A stretch of DNA of 64,000 nt from Sphingomonas lenta (GCF_002288825.1 NZ_NSLI01000002.1:682001-746000); one strand, 5' to 3'. Numbered from the stretch's first letter, positions 28,195 to 37,137 are shown. Notes: generated by a model from the sequence alone, not told the origin. Made by a program: numbers and translations.

Positions 28195-29002
28195 GGACCT
28201 CGCCAGGCAGATCCGCGATCGCAAAGTTGTCTTATTTGCCGGGGCCGGCCTGTCCGCCCAGCTCGACCTGCCTACCTGGAGCGGTCTTATGGCTCATATG
28301 GCGAGAGAACTGGGCTACGATCCCGACGTCCTGATTAGACCGGGTGCCGACTATCTCCAGATTGCCGAGTACTATCGCTTGGAGAAGGGCAGGCTTGGTC
28401 CGCTCCGAAGCTGGATGGACCGGAGCTGGCATGTAGAGGACGACCGTCTTCGGTCGTCCCGTGTCCACAATCAGATCGTCGACCTAGACTTCCCCTTCAT
28501 CTACACGACGAATTACGACCGCAACATTGAGCGAGCGTTCGATCTTCGGGGCAAAAAGTATTCCAAGATCGTCGCTATGCTCGACGTCGCAGAGGCTCAG
28601 GCCGAACTACCCCATATTGTAAAGTTTCATGGCGACTTCGATGATGACGAGTCGCTCGTGCTAACCGAGTCGGATTATTTCGAGCGGCTCGACTTCGACA
28701 CCCTTCTAGACGTCAAATTTCACGCAGATGTGCTCGGCAGGAGTATTCTATTCGTTGGCTACAGTATTTCCGACCTTAACCTCAGGCTGCTACTTTTCCG
28801 GTTACAGCGCCTCTGGAAGCGGTCCGGCCAGGCAGAACGCCGCCCAAAGTCGTATATATTCCTGATGCGCCCCGACCCGGTACAGGAAAGCGTGTTCGCG
28901 AGTCGTGGCCTCACGCCGCTGATCTACGATGGCGAAGCTACGTCTGACCCGCTCGCCGACTTGTTCGACCAGCTACTTCAGATCGTGCGCAACAAGGTGT
29001 GA
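28187..29002 (+). CDS. komC: SIR2-family NADase (KomC-like)
   Basis: 271-aa SIR2-like protein. Seen: FAGAGLSAQLDLPTW (17-31; nucleotide-binding loop), TTN109YDRN and H148 in KFHGDFDDDES, the catalytic Asn/His pair of defence-type SIR2 NADases, then SILFVGYSISDLNLR. GTG start at 28187 overlaps the HAM1 gene by 8 nt. In Kongming, KomC depletes NAD+ when the KomBC complex binds dITP, stopping phage growth. The arrangement strongly supports a KomB-KomC complex. Confidence 0.9.
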   Translation: MLEDLARQIRDRKVVLFAGAGLSAQLDLPTWSGLMAHMARELGYDPDVLIRPGADYLQIAEYYRLEKGRLGPLRSWMDRSWHVEDDRLRSSRVHNQIVDLDFPFIYTTNYDRNIERAFDLRGKKYSKIVAMLDVAEAQAELPHIVKFHGDFDDDESLVLTESDYFERLDFDTLLDVKFHADVLGRSILFVGYSISDLNLRLLLFRLQRLWKRSGQAERRPKSYIFLMRPDPVQESVFASRGLTPLIYDGEATSDPLADLFDQLLQIVRNKV

Positions 29003-29123
29003 GGTACTGTATTTGATTGAGGAACACCTGCTCGTCAGAGATACGTGAACCTCACGCAACCGCGCGCGGAACCATGATAAGCAACCCCATTTTTAGACGT
29101 CCGGGGCAGCTAGACTGTAATCT

Positions 29124-29142
29124 GAAACCGGCCATTCGTTCG
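29124..29142 (+). repeat. dispersed intergenic motif, copy 3
   Basis: GAAACCGGCCATTCGTTCG in the gap between the SIR2 gene and the methyltransferase, similar to copies at 643-661 and 24186-24204. Confidence 0.4.
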
Positions 29143-29199
29143 CGTGAGGTACTGAATGTGTCCGGCACTTACCAATCTCACGTGCCGACGCGGCCCGGC

Positions 29200-30426
29200 T
29201 CAGTTCGGGCGAAGCGACATGATCGTCTCGGTCCGCATGCGTTTGGAGAGGGTTCCGGCGCTCAGGGGTAAGTAGCGGTGCTGCGGCGGAAGATCTCGTT
29301 CGAACCGCTCGACCACCTCTAAACCGGCGAGCCGACCCGCCGCCGCGAGGGCCTCGGCGTTGTTGACGTACACACCCCTCAGGCACGAGTTCCCCATGAC
29401 AAACGTTGCCTCGCCGCTCGTCGTGAGCACGCGGCGTACCTCGCGCATCATGCCGCGCAGGTCGGTAGCATAGCGATCGATCATGCGTCGTTCGCGTCTA
29501 GGAAGCTCATGGACGGGTCCCATCGCCGTCCGGATCGGGTCGTCCTCGCGGTTCTGCTCCGCTCCGCGCTCGGTTCCGACCGAGGTGCCGCGCACCCCGC
29601 GCAGGTCGGAGATGCGATGGCCAAACCAGACCAGGGACATGCGATGGCCGCGCATGTAATCGATTGCGTTCAAGTAAGGTGGGGAAGTGAGGACGGTGCT
29701 GACCGATGCATCCGCGATGTCGAGGTTGCGGCAGTCGCCCTGTATAACTTGCGCAAACCGACGTAGCGGACGTTCACGGAGCCGGCGTCTAACCCAAGCG
29801 ACGGAACGGTCGAACTGCGCCACTACGTCGAAGTCGTTGTCGAGCGCGACGCGATGCGGCCGGCTGTGGGCGGTGTCGCGCGCGAGGGACGCCCCGTTCT
29901 CCTTGACGATGATAAGGCGGCTGAGCGCCAGGCGCAGGACGTCCAGCGCCATCGCGCCGGGCGTCTCTCTTTCTAGATCGGCGATGACGCGGGCGAGGCG
30001 GCGCAGGGCGTCGCGCTGCCTGGGCGCGAACCAGAACTCGACGAAGCGCGTCGTCTCGGCATCCTCGTCGATCCACTCCAGCGTCTCCGGCGCGCCGATC
30101 CGCCGAGCGACCGACGCGACGTGCCCGCCCGCGAGATCGACCGACCGGTCGTCGACCGCTCCGGCGGAAACGCGGCTCAGCATAACTGCAAGGGGATCGA
30201 CGTCCACGCCGATCGCGCGGTGCCCGGCCGCGCAGGCCTGCTGGATCACCGTCCCCGATCCGGTCATCGGATCTAGCACGATGCTGTTCGGCTGCAGGCG
30301 CACCAGCCTGTCGAGCGCGAGGTCGGGCGCCATGCGCGCCGGAAACGGATGAAGCGGACGCGGCACCTTTTCTTTCCCCCCAATGATCACTCTTGGTGAC
30401 AACCGGACGAATGGCAACGGCCTCAA
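29200..30426 (-). CDS. DNA amino-methyltransferase (N4-C or N6-A)
   Basis: 408-aa SAM-dependent DNA methyltransferase. Seen: PRPLHPFPARMAPDLALDRL (common just before motif I in this class), motif I D52PMTGSGT, and catalytic motif IV T247SPPY251; the TSPPY form favours N4-cytosine modification but does not prove it. The start is uncertain: TTG at 30426 or GTG at 30390. It diverges from the sigma-ImmA-NurA-HerA operon with about 150 bp between. No restriction endonuclease is adjacent, so it could mark self DNA for the NurA-HerA machine or be a solitary enzyme. Confidence 0.85.
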   Translation of the reverse strand: MRPLPFVRLSPRVIIGGKEKVPRPLHPFPARMAPDLALDRLVRLQPNSIVLDPMTGSGTVIQQACAAGHRAIGVDVDPLAVMLSRVSAGAVDDRSVDLAGGHVASVARRIGAPETLEWIDEDAETTRFVEFWFAPRQRDALRRLARVIADLERETPGAMALDVLRLALSRLIIVKENGASLARDTAHSRPHRVALDNDFDVVAQFDRSVAWVRRRLRERPLRRFAQVIQGDCRNLDIADASVSTVLTSPPYLNAIDYMRGHRMSLVWFGHRISDLRGVRGTSVGTERGAEQNREDDPIRTAMGPVHELPRRERRMIDRYATDLRGMMREVRRVLTTSGEATFVMGNSCLRGVYVNNAEALAAAGRLAGLEVVERFERDLPPQHRYLPLSAGTLSKRMRTETIMSLRPN

Positions 30427-30572
30427 GGTGACGTGCCTGCGTGTGGGGTACGGGAACGGCGTTCCGCAAGATTTTTTTATCGGTCGCGTCCGAGAACGTC
30501 GACGAGCGGTGGATAAGTACAGGAGAAACGATCGCGGGCATCGACGGACTGGAGCGCCATGGAGATCAGCGG

Positions 30573-31172
30573 ATGACGAACGACGAGTTGCTCACCCTCC
30601 ACGGTCGCCTGGTCGGAGGTGAACTCCAGGTCGCCTCCAGGATCGTGGAGCGAGTGCTGCCTCGCCTGGTCGCGACCGTGCGGAGCACCGTGCCCGAACT
30701 GCACGACCGGCAGGATGCGGAGGAGGCCAGCCTTGAGGCCCTGCTCCGCTACCTCGAAGCCCCGCAGCGCTATCAGCCCGGCAAGGCCCAGCTCACCACG
30801 TGGCTGGCGCATGTAGCACGGCAGTATGCGCTCAATCTGAAACGCGGGCAGGCGCGGCGCCACGGGCACGAGTCGGACGCCGCGGCGACGTTCGCCGCCC
30901 AGCGTGAGGTGGACGATTTGCGGCCTGCGGAGGAGCGCATGCTCCAGGATCTGGAATGGTCCAATCTCCGCGACCGCTTCCACGCGCGGCTGTTCAAGGA
31001 CGAGGGCGATCGCGACGTGTTCGCGCTCATGTCCAAGGGTGAAGTCGATCCCGCGCTCCACGCCCGCATGCTCGGGCTGCCCGACGACGAGAGCGGATGG
31101 AACGAAGCCGCGACTCGGGTCGAGCGGATGCGGGGCCGCATACGCCGCATCGGTAGGGAGAACGCATCATGA
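30573..31172 (+). CDS. ECF-like sigma factor heading the HerA-NurA operon
   Basis: 199-aa sigma-70-like protein. Seen: region 2-like segment (RLVGGELQVASRIVERVLPR; DRQDAEEASLEALLRYLEAP; GKAQLTTWLAHVARQYALN) and a weaker C-terminal region-4-like helical part (DVFALMSKGEVDPALHARML). The ATG at 30573 has GGAG 8 nt upstream; the frame extends further upstream without a good start. It overlaps the next gene by ATGA. Presence of a dedicated sigma factor at the head of a nuclease operon suggests induced expression. It could also act as a DNA-binding adaptor, since region 4 is poorly conserved. Confidence 0.72.
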   Translation: MTNDELLTLHGRLVGGELQVASRIVERVLPRLVATVRSTVPELHDRQDAEEASLEALLRYLEAPQRYQPGKAQLTTWLAHVARQYALNLKRGQARRHGHESDAAATFAAQREVDDLRPAEERMLQDLEWSNLRDRFHARLFKDEGDRDVFALMSKGEVDPALHARMLGLPDDESGWNEAATRVERMRGRIRRIGRENAS

Positions 31173-31561
31173 GCGAGAATGAGGACGTGACGATGGAGGT
31201 TCCGGCCGAGGTGGAGCGCTTGGGCGGCCTGCTGGCACGGGCGGCCCGGTCCCGCTCCGGCCTGATCGCGAGCGCGCTCGCGGTCTGGGAGCGCGCAAAC
31301 CCGGACCGCCCCGTGGCCGCGCTGCTGGGGTGCGGCGACGAGGCGCTGTGGCGCGTGGCTGTGACCCCGCGGCCGGGTGGGCGGGATATGGCGGCGCAGG
31401 CCCAGCGGATCGCCGCCGAGCTCGGCGTCAACGTCATGGGCCTTCTCAACATCCTGCGCTTCGCCGAGACAACCGCGCGCTTCGAGACGGCCAACGACGA
31501 TGGCGAGCTCTTGATGGCGGCGCTTGACGCCGAGGACGACGGCGAGGGAGACGACCGCTGA
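31169..31561 (+). CDS. small uncharacterised protein, candidate anti-sigma or substrate
   Basis: 130-aa acidic protein, no family recognised. Seen: helical N-terminal half, a core ALWRVAVTPRPGG followed by helices (AAQAQRIAAELGVNVMGLLN), and an acidic tail (EDDGEGDDR). It overlaps both neighbours (ATGA with the sigma gene, TGATG with the metallopeptidase). Its position between a sigma factor and an ImmA-type protease suggests an anti-sigma or repressor cleaved by the protease; this is inference. Confidence 0.65.
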   Translation: MSENEDVTMEVPAEVERLGGLLARAARSRSGLIASALAVWERANPDRPVAALLGCGDEALWRVAVTPRPGGRDMAAQAQRIAAELGVNVMGLLNILRFAETTARFETANDDGELLMAALDAEDDGEGDDR

Positions 31562-32346
31562 TGCGGTTCGACGCCGCTTTCGTGGCGGATCGGATCGTGG
31601 AGGGTCTGCAGGAGGCGCGGGGCGTGTTCCCGCGCGACCTCGAGCGCGCTGCCCTGTTCGGCTTGCCGGTCAGCGTGCTGACCGTCGCCGAACTTACCAC
31701 CACGGCAATCGAGAACCGCCTCGGACGCGTCCTCGCGCGCCTGGGGCGGGGCGTGGCGAAGCGTCGGCTTCGGGGCTGCCTGGTGGCCCTGGGCGGAATG
31801 GGATACGTGTTCCTGGACGAGGACGACCCCGCCGCCATGCGCTTCGCGCTCGGGCATGAGCTCGCCCATTTCGTCGGGCACTACCAGGATCGCCGGAACG
31901 AGGCGGTCGCCAGGCTGGGCGAGGGTATCCTGGAGGTGCTGGACGGCGCCCGCGAACCGACCTGGGAGGAGCGGCTGGGCGGCCTGCTGGCCCATTGTCC
32001 GCTCGGGGTCTTCGGGGACGCGATGGTCCGAGACGGTTCGCAGGCGGTCGACGCGCTCACCGAGCGCATGGAGGCGGAAGCGGACGAAGCGGCTTTTCTG
32101 GCGCTGGCTCCTCCGGGCCGGGTGATCGCCGCAGCGGTGAGGGCGGAGGGCGTCGCCGACCGGCAGGCCGTTGAAGCCGCCCTCGCCCGTGACTTCGGGC
32201 TGACCGCGGCCGACGCGGTGCGGCACGCGCCTAGAGTCCTGGCCGTCGTCGCGCGCAGCCGGCCGACGCTCGTCGGACGTCTGCGGCAGGCCGCAGGCCG
32301 GGCCGGGGCGGCCCATCGCAAAGGCGAGGAGGCATCTCATGGCTGA
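31561..32346 (+). CDS. ImmA/IrrE-like metallopeptidase
   Basis: 261-aa zinc peptidase of the ImmA/IrrE group. Seen: H99-E100-L-A-H103 in ALGHELAHFVGHY, and a downstream helix with acidic residues (ERMEAEADEAAFLALAPP) that can supply the third ligand. N-terminal FDAAFVADRIVEGLQEARGV has no obvious DNA-binding domain. Overlaps the small gene (TGATG) and the NurA-like gene (8 nt). In immA/immR pairs such enzymes cleave a repressor on DNA damage or phage infection. Confidence 0.8.
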   Translation: MRFDAAFVADRIVEGLQEARGVFPRDLERAALFGLPVSVLTVAELTTTAIENRLGRVLARLGRGVAKRRLRGCLVALGGMGYVFLDEDDPAAMRFALGHELAHFVGHYQDRRNEAVARLGEGILEVLDGAREPTWEERLGGLLAHCPLGVFGDAMVRDGSQAVDALTERMEAEADEAAFLALAPPGRVIAAAVRAEGVADRQAVEAALARDFGLTAADAVRHAPRVLAVVARSRPTLVGRLRQAAGRAGAAHRKGEEASHG

Positions 32347-33517
32347 TCGCGACGAGTCGCCGTCCGGCGCGCGGACGGCGACGTCGGCGTCTCCCGCCGG
32401 GCGGAGCTATCTCGAGGCAACGGGCGAGCGGATCGAGCAGACGCTCGACATCGACTCCTGGGATCCGGCGCACAAGGTGGCCGAGCAGTTCGACCGCCTC
32501 CAGAATGAGATCGTCCGCGCCCAGATCTCGGAATTGGAGACCCGTCGGGACATCCGGGCGCGCATCTTTCCACTCCTGGGCGACCAGCCGGGCGCGCCCG
32601 CCTGCGCCGGCGTTCACGGTGTCGCCCTGGACGACCTGCGCCAGGTGCAGAGGCAGCTGCTGTTCAGCGGGCACGTCCAGGCCGTCGACGGCGCCTCGGT
32701 AGTCCACGAGACGCTGCCGATCACCATCGTCCAGACGGCCGTCGCGCTCGCCAATTACTTGGGCGAACACGGTACGTGGGGTCATCGCATCTTCCAGAAG
32801 GATCTAAAGGTGTCGGGGCAGGACCCGATCGAGCGGACCATGGCGCTGCTCGAGCGCAGGGCGGAGGCGGATGAGGCGGACGGCTCCGGCATCTCGGACA
32901 TGCTGCGGCGCGGGCTCATGGCTAACGCGGAGCTCGCGGTGCTGGCCTCCAAGGCTAACGCGCCGTGGCGGATGGGGCATGGGCACCCGCTGCCCAAGGA
33001 GCTGCTCACGGGTGCCGGCATGCCCGAGCTTATCGAGTTGTCGGTGCCGCTCTTCCGCAAGCTGCTGCTTGAGCACCGCCGGTTCGTCTACCTTCCTCGT
33101 GGAACACGGAGCAGGCTCCTGCAGACGATCGGCGACGCGCTGGTGCCGCTGGAGTTCGCCATCGTGGAAGACGTGTCGGGCTATCTAAACGACGTGATCG
33201 AGGGCGGCCACTACGGGCAAGGCAAGTTCCAAGCCGCCAAGCGGCTGCTCGACGACTTCAAGGCGGAGGCGTCCGCCCGGATCGTGGTGGGCGCGTTCCG
33301 CGTCTCTCCGCACTCGTCTAGCCAAATCTTCTACGCGCACGCCGACTTCGCGGCGGAGGCGGCCGTGGTCGCGATGGCGGACGCGATCCTGGTCGAACCG
33401 AGGGGCTTCCCCATGCTCCTCGATCTGGCGGGCGGCATCTGCCGCGATCTCTTTCCGCCCGACGCGATCTTGCGTCCGGCCGCGGCGCTTTACGCGCGCG
33501 CGACCATGGGCGTCTGA
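32339..33517 (+). CDS. NurA-like nuclease
   Basis: 392-aa protein. Seen: VQAVD117GASVVHETLPITIVQ, resembling the N-terminal catalytic Asp-Gly motif of NurA, and a C-terminal AEAAVVAMADAILVEPRGFP followed by MLLDLAGGICRDLF, resembling NurA's G-[YF]-P-x-x-L-x-x-A segment. The middle (190-300) is divergent. It stands directly before a HerA ATPase gene, as NurA does in archaea and in bacterial HerA defence modules. Assignment rests on these two motifs plus context. The operon order supports a nuclease loaded by HerA. Confidence 0.68.
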   Translation: MADRDESPSGARTATSASPAGRSYLEATGERIEQTLDIDSWDPAHKVAEQFDRLQNEIVRAQISELETRRDIRARIFPLLGDQPGAPACAGVHGVALDDLRQVQRQLLFSGHVQAVDGASVVHETLPITIVQTAVALANYLGEHGTWGHRIFQKDLKVSGQDPIERTMALLERRAEADEADGSGISDMLRRGLMANAELAVLASKANAPWRMGHGHPLPKELLTGAGMPELIELSVPLFRKLLLEHRRFVYLPRGTRSRLLQTIGDALVPLEFAIVEDVSGYLNDVIEGGHYGQGKFQAAKRLLDDFKAEASARIVVGAFRVSPHSSSQIFYAHADFAAEAAVVAMADAILVEPRGFPMLLDLAGGICRDLFPPDAILRPAAALYARATMGV

Positions 33518-33537
33518 ACCGAAGCGAGGAGACGAAG

Positions 33538-35427
33538 ATGGGCACGATGGTACGCGGAGGCGCACCGGTCGCGGTCGGGACCGACGGCGCGGAGAAGCGG
33601 GCGGTCCCGGTCGAGCGGTCGTCGTTGGGACAGGAGGCAGTCCGTCGGCTGACGGAGCTTGCCGAGGACCTGGGCGGCGTGCGCGAGCTGCCCGCGGCGT
33701 ACGACGGTTCGTTCGGGCGGACGCTGTTCGACACGCCGGGCAGCGCCGACGGAACAATTACGGTGGTCATGGGGCCTGCGGAGATCGAGCGGATCACGTC
33801 GCAGGCGCTGGTGCGGATCAGGAGTCATCCGGACGGGCGGCGGTATGTCGGCACCGTGGCCGCGGGCCCGTTCTACGACCCGGACGGCATCAGCGCCGAG
33901 TCGACCGCGATGGTGATCTCGGCGGTGAACGGCGCGATCGGCATGCCCGGCCATCACGGACGCATCGTGGTCCACATCCTGGGCGAGGAGAGCGAGGGTC
34001 GGATCGGACCCGCGAACCGGCGACCGGTACCCAACTCGCCCGTGTTCACCGTAGGCGACGAGGAGATGGCCGAAATCCTCGGGCTGGAGGGCGACTTCGC
34101 GATCGGCCGCGTGATGGGGCACGAGTCCGTCGAGGTGCCGATACCGGTCCACAGGAAGTCGGTCCTCTATCGGCACACGGGGGTGCTGGGCACGACCGGA
34201 GGCGGCAAGTCGACCACCATCACCAACTTTGCGGCCGGGCTCTCGGGCCAGGGCGCGGCGGTGATCCTGCTGGACACTGAGGGCGAGTACACCACCATGT
34301 ACGAGCGCACCAACGACGCGGACATGCTCGCACTCGCAGAGCGCCAAGGGATCAGGGGCGGGGGCGTGGAGAACACGCACGTGCTTACCCTAGTCGGCAG
34401 GGAGCCCAGCAACCCCGAACATCCGAGCTCGGCCGAGTTCGCGCTCGACTTCTCCGTGCTCTCGCCGTGGGCGCTGATCGAGATCCTCGGGATGAACGAC
34501 GCGCAGCAGGGCCGCTTCCTCGCCGCCTACGACATCGCGCGGCGGCTGCTGAACGAACTCGGCATCTTTCCGGAGAAGAGGAACGGCGCTGAGGAGGAGG
34601 CAGCGATGGACTGGGACGAACTCGACTCCGGCTATCCGCGGCTTAGGCTCGACGTGCTCATCGACGTGGTCGCGGCCTGCATCGGCAGCGTGTCGAGGAC
34701 TCCGAACGAGTTCTGGGCGAGCCCGACGTTCAGGAACAACTCGAAAAACCAGCGCGTCCTGGACGATCTGGTCGGCCGCGCCCAGCTCGAGACGAACGCG
34801 GCGAGCTGGAAGAAGGTGTCGGGCCTGCTGTGGCGCCTGCAGCGGCTGAAGATCTTCGATCGCGCACCGGCCCTGAACCTAGACGTGCGCAAGATGCTCG
34901 AGCCCGGCCGGATCAACATTGTCGATCTGTCCGACCTGGACAGCCCCGTCCTGCGCAATCTCGCGATCGCGCAGATCCTGCGGCAGCTGCAGGCGGTACA
35001 GGAGGCGGCGTACGCCGCGGCCACGGAGGAGGGGCGCACGCCCACGCCCGTCAACGTGATTGTGGAGGAGGCGCACGAGTTCCTGTCCACGTCGCGGATC
35101 AAGCAGATGCCGATCCTCTACGAGCAGGTGGCCCGCATCGCGAAGCGTGGACGCAAGCGCTGGCTGGGGCTGACCTTTGTGACTCAGCTGCCGCAGAACC
35201 TCCCAGACGAGGTCCTGGCGCTCATCAACAACTGGGTGCTGCACAAGGTGCAGGATGAAAGCGTTGTGAGCCGCCTGCGGCGCACAATTCCCTCGATCGA
35301 CCAGGCGATGTGGCGCGCTCTGGCCTCCCTGCAGCCGGGTCAGGCCGTGATCAGCCTCGCGCACATGCGTCGCCCGATCATGACACAGATTCTGCCGTCA
35401 ACCGCGAGACTGCGCCTTGAAAGCTGA
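33538..35427 (+). CDS. herA: HerA-type DNA translocase ATPase
   Basis: 629-aa FtsK/HerA-superfamily ATPase (DUF87). Seen: N-terminal HAS-barrel-like region, Walker A GTTGGGK224STT, Walker B VNVIVE510EAHEFLST, a downstream sensor/Arg-finger stretch (RIAKRGRKRWLGLTFVTQLP) and a helical insertion (350-450). HerA forms hexamers that pump DNA and partner with NurA or other effectors. It begins 20 bp after the NurA-like gene, with a GAGGAGA ribosome site. Alternative: another DUF87 ATPase such as a conjugation coupling protein, less likely because no TraG/VirD4 features are present. Confidence 0.9.
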   Translation: MGTMVRGGAPVAVGTDGAEKRAVPVERSSLGQEAVRRLTELAEDLGGVRELPAAYDGSFGRTLFDTPGSADGTITVVMGPAEIERITSQALVRIRSHPDGRRYVGTVAAGPFYDPDGISAESTAMVISAVNGAIGMPGHHGRIVVHILGEESEGRIGPANRRPVPNSPVFTVGDEEMAEILGLEGDFAIGRVMGHESVEVPIPVHRKSVLYRHTGVLGTTGGGKSTTITNFAAGLSGQGAAVILLDTEGEYTTMYERTNDADMLALAERQGIRGGGVENTHVLTLVGREPSNPEHPSSAEFALDFSVLSPWALIEILGMNDAQQGRFLAAYDIARRLLNELGIFPEKRNGAEEEAAMDWDELDSGYPRLRLDVLIDVVAACIGSVSRTPNEFWASPTFRNNSKNQRVLDDLVGRAQLETNAASWKKVSGLLWRLQRLKIFDRAPALNLDVRKMLEPGRINIVDLSDLDSPVLRNLAIAQILRQLQAVQEAAYAAATEEGRTPTPVNVIVEEAHEFLSTSRIKQMPILYEQVARIAKRGRKRWLGLTFVTQLPQNLPDEVLALINNWVLHKVQDESVVSRLRRTIPSIDQAMWRALASLQPGQAVISLAHMRRPIMTQILPSTARLRLES

Positions 35428-35809
35428 CGCGCGGGCGCGAAGTGTAGTTGTTTTCATGAGCTTGAAGGGTGCATGCCGGAGCTGTGAACTCCAGACCGGG
35501 CCGAAAGTCCCCATCAGCGACATGCGTTTACGCCATTCGCCCGATGTATGAATGAAGGGCAGCTAACCGTAGTCCCCTGACCGAAAGCGGTCGGGCGGGA
35601 GTCCACCAATCCTAGGCTTAACTAGCGCGGTGCACATCCTGCCTTTTCCGAGCCGGTCTCTCCCGACGCACCATCCTTCCCCGGCGGGGAGTTCTGCGTG
35701 TGAGTCATGCGCCTTTCGTCGCCGACGAGACCGCAAGCCGTCGGAACCCTACACCGCTCCTTTGCGCTTACCCGGACCTAGCCGTGAAGGCTGGACGTTG
35801 GAGGACGAC
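35428..35809. other. non-coding gap after the HerA operon
   Basis: 382 bp without a convincing gene. A small hairpin GACCG-aaag-CGGTC lies at 35579-35592. No attachment site, tRNA or clear terminator was seen. Confidence 0.4.
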
Positions 35810-36076
35810 ATGGCGGAAGCGACCTGGGGTGATGCGAACACGCCGCCGGACATCGACTGGCGGATGAGCGCGTCGCTTCAGAACGTGCCGCGCGGCGGCG
35901 AAGAGGTAGCCGAGGTGACCAGCCTCGAATCCGCCGTACGCGCATGGCTCGAGCTCGATGATGAGCACCAGGTAGCCGCCCTACTCACGCCGGAGCACCC
36001 GATTCGGCTGAATGAAGGAGCTCCGCTCGCGCACTTCTCCGGAGAGGGCATTCGTGCGCTGGCAGATCGCCTGTAG
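35810..36076 (+). CDS. small hypothetical protein
   Basis: 88-aa acidic protein, unrecognised. Seen: DIDWRMSASLQNVPRGGEEV, then AVRAWLELDDEHQVAALLTP and a C-terminal GEGIRALADRL. The ATG at 35810 is supported by GGAGG 5 nt upstream; the open frame runs back to 35630 without a ribosome site. Stand-alone gene. Confidence 0.6.
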   Translation: MAEATWGDANTPPDIDWRMSASLQNVPRGGEEVAEVTSLESAVRAWLELDDEHQVAALLTPEHPIRLNEGAPLAHFSGEGIRALADRL

Positions 36077-36201
36077 GCGGCCGGCTAGCTTCGGACATGG
36101 TGTCTAGCGGCGTGATCACCCGAGTTCACCCGACGCCGACCTGATCGGGACCTCGCGGCAGTCACTAGCCAGTCTCGGTCGGAACGTGAAAGGAGGAGGC
36201 C

Positions 36202-37137
36202 ATGCTTCGCGTTCCTGAGCTCACGACCGCACTCGCTCTTATCCTCACTGGCTGTACCCCACCTGGCACTCCGTCCGGCGGCGGGACGTCTGCTAACGGC
36301 ACCGCTACGCCGGCCCGCCTCAAGGTCGCGAGCTGGAATGTGGAACACCTGGCCGAGCGCGACGGCGAGGGCTGCCGGCCCAGGCAGGAAGCCGACTACG
36401 CCGCACTGCGCGGCCACGCCGAGGCGCTCGGCGCCGACGTGATCGCGTTCCAGGAGGTCGAGTCCAAGGCCGCCGCCGAGCGGGTGTTCACGCCCGACAA
36501 GTACGAGGTGGTGATCGAGGAGCGCGCCAGCGCGGGCGCACAGGGCGGCTGCTACGGCATGCCCGGCCAGCGGCTCCGCCCGCAGAAGGTCGGCTTCGCA
36601 ATCAGGCGCGGGGTGCCGTTCACGCGCAACCCCGACTTCACCGCACTCGGGCTCGGGAACGACAACCTGCGGACCGGCGTCGACATCTCGGTCGGGGCTT
36701 CGGCCCCGCTCCGCATGCTCGCCGTGCATCTCAAGTCGGGCTGCAACTCGGGCCGGGCGCCCACCGACCGCGACTGCGACACGCTGTTCGCCCAAGTGCC
36801 CGTGCTCGAGCAATGGATCGACACGCGGGGCCAGGAGGGCGCGCCAGCGCTGGTGCTCGGCGACTTCAACCGACGCCTGGCCAGCCGGAACGACCTCGTC
36901 TTCACCGACCTGGACGACGGCGAGCCCGCGGCCTCCGACCTGTCGCTCGCGAGCGGCACGGCGGGTGCGACGTGCAAGTCCAAGTATCGCGAGTTCATCG
37001 ACTTCGTCGTGCTGAACAAGTCAGCCGCGGAGCAGGCAGTCGCGGGCAGCTTCCAGGAGTACACCTACGACCTGCCCGAAGAGCAGCACCCGTCCGACCA
37101 CTGCCCAGTGTCCGTGTCGCTCCGAACGGCGTCGTGA
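36202..37137 (+). CDS. endonuclease/exonuclease/phosphatase-family lipoprotein
   Basis: 311-aa protein of the EEP (DNase I-like) fold. Seen: lipobox LILTGC with the lipidated Cys at 18, then the catalytic blocks VASWNVEHL, IAFQEVES, VHLKSGCNS, LVLGDFNRRL and HPSDHCPVSV. It is therefore probably anchored in the envelope and acts on extracytoplasmic nucleic acid or phosphoesters. AAGGAGGAGG precedes the ATG. Several Cys in the mature part could form disulfides. Substrate is not predictable. Confidence 0.88.
   Translation: MLRVPELTTALALILTGCTPPGTPSGGGTSANGTATPARLKVASWNVEHLAERDGEGCRPRQEADYAALRGHAEALGADVIAFQEVESKAAAERVFTPDKYEVVIEERASAGAQGGCYGMPGQRLRPQKVGFAIRRGVPFTRNPDFTALGLGNDNLRTGVDISVGASAPLRMLAVHLKSGCNSGRAPTDRDCDTLFAQVPVLEQWIDTRGQEGAPALVLGDFNRRLASRNDLVFTDLDDGEPAASDLSLASGTAGATCKSKYREFIDFVVLNKSAAEQAVAGSFQEYTYDLPEEQHPSDHCPVSVSLRTAS

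Noticed and set aside
33538..35427. Conjugative coupling protein (VirD4/TraG)
   Set aside because: The sequence matches HerA/DUF87 with a HAS-barrel-like N-terminus, lacks membrane segments and follows a NurA-like gene.
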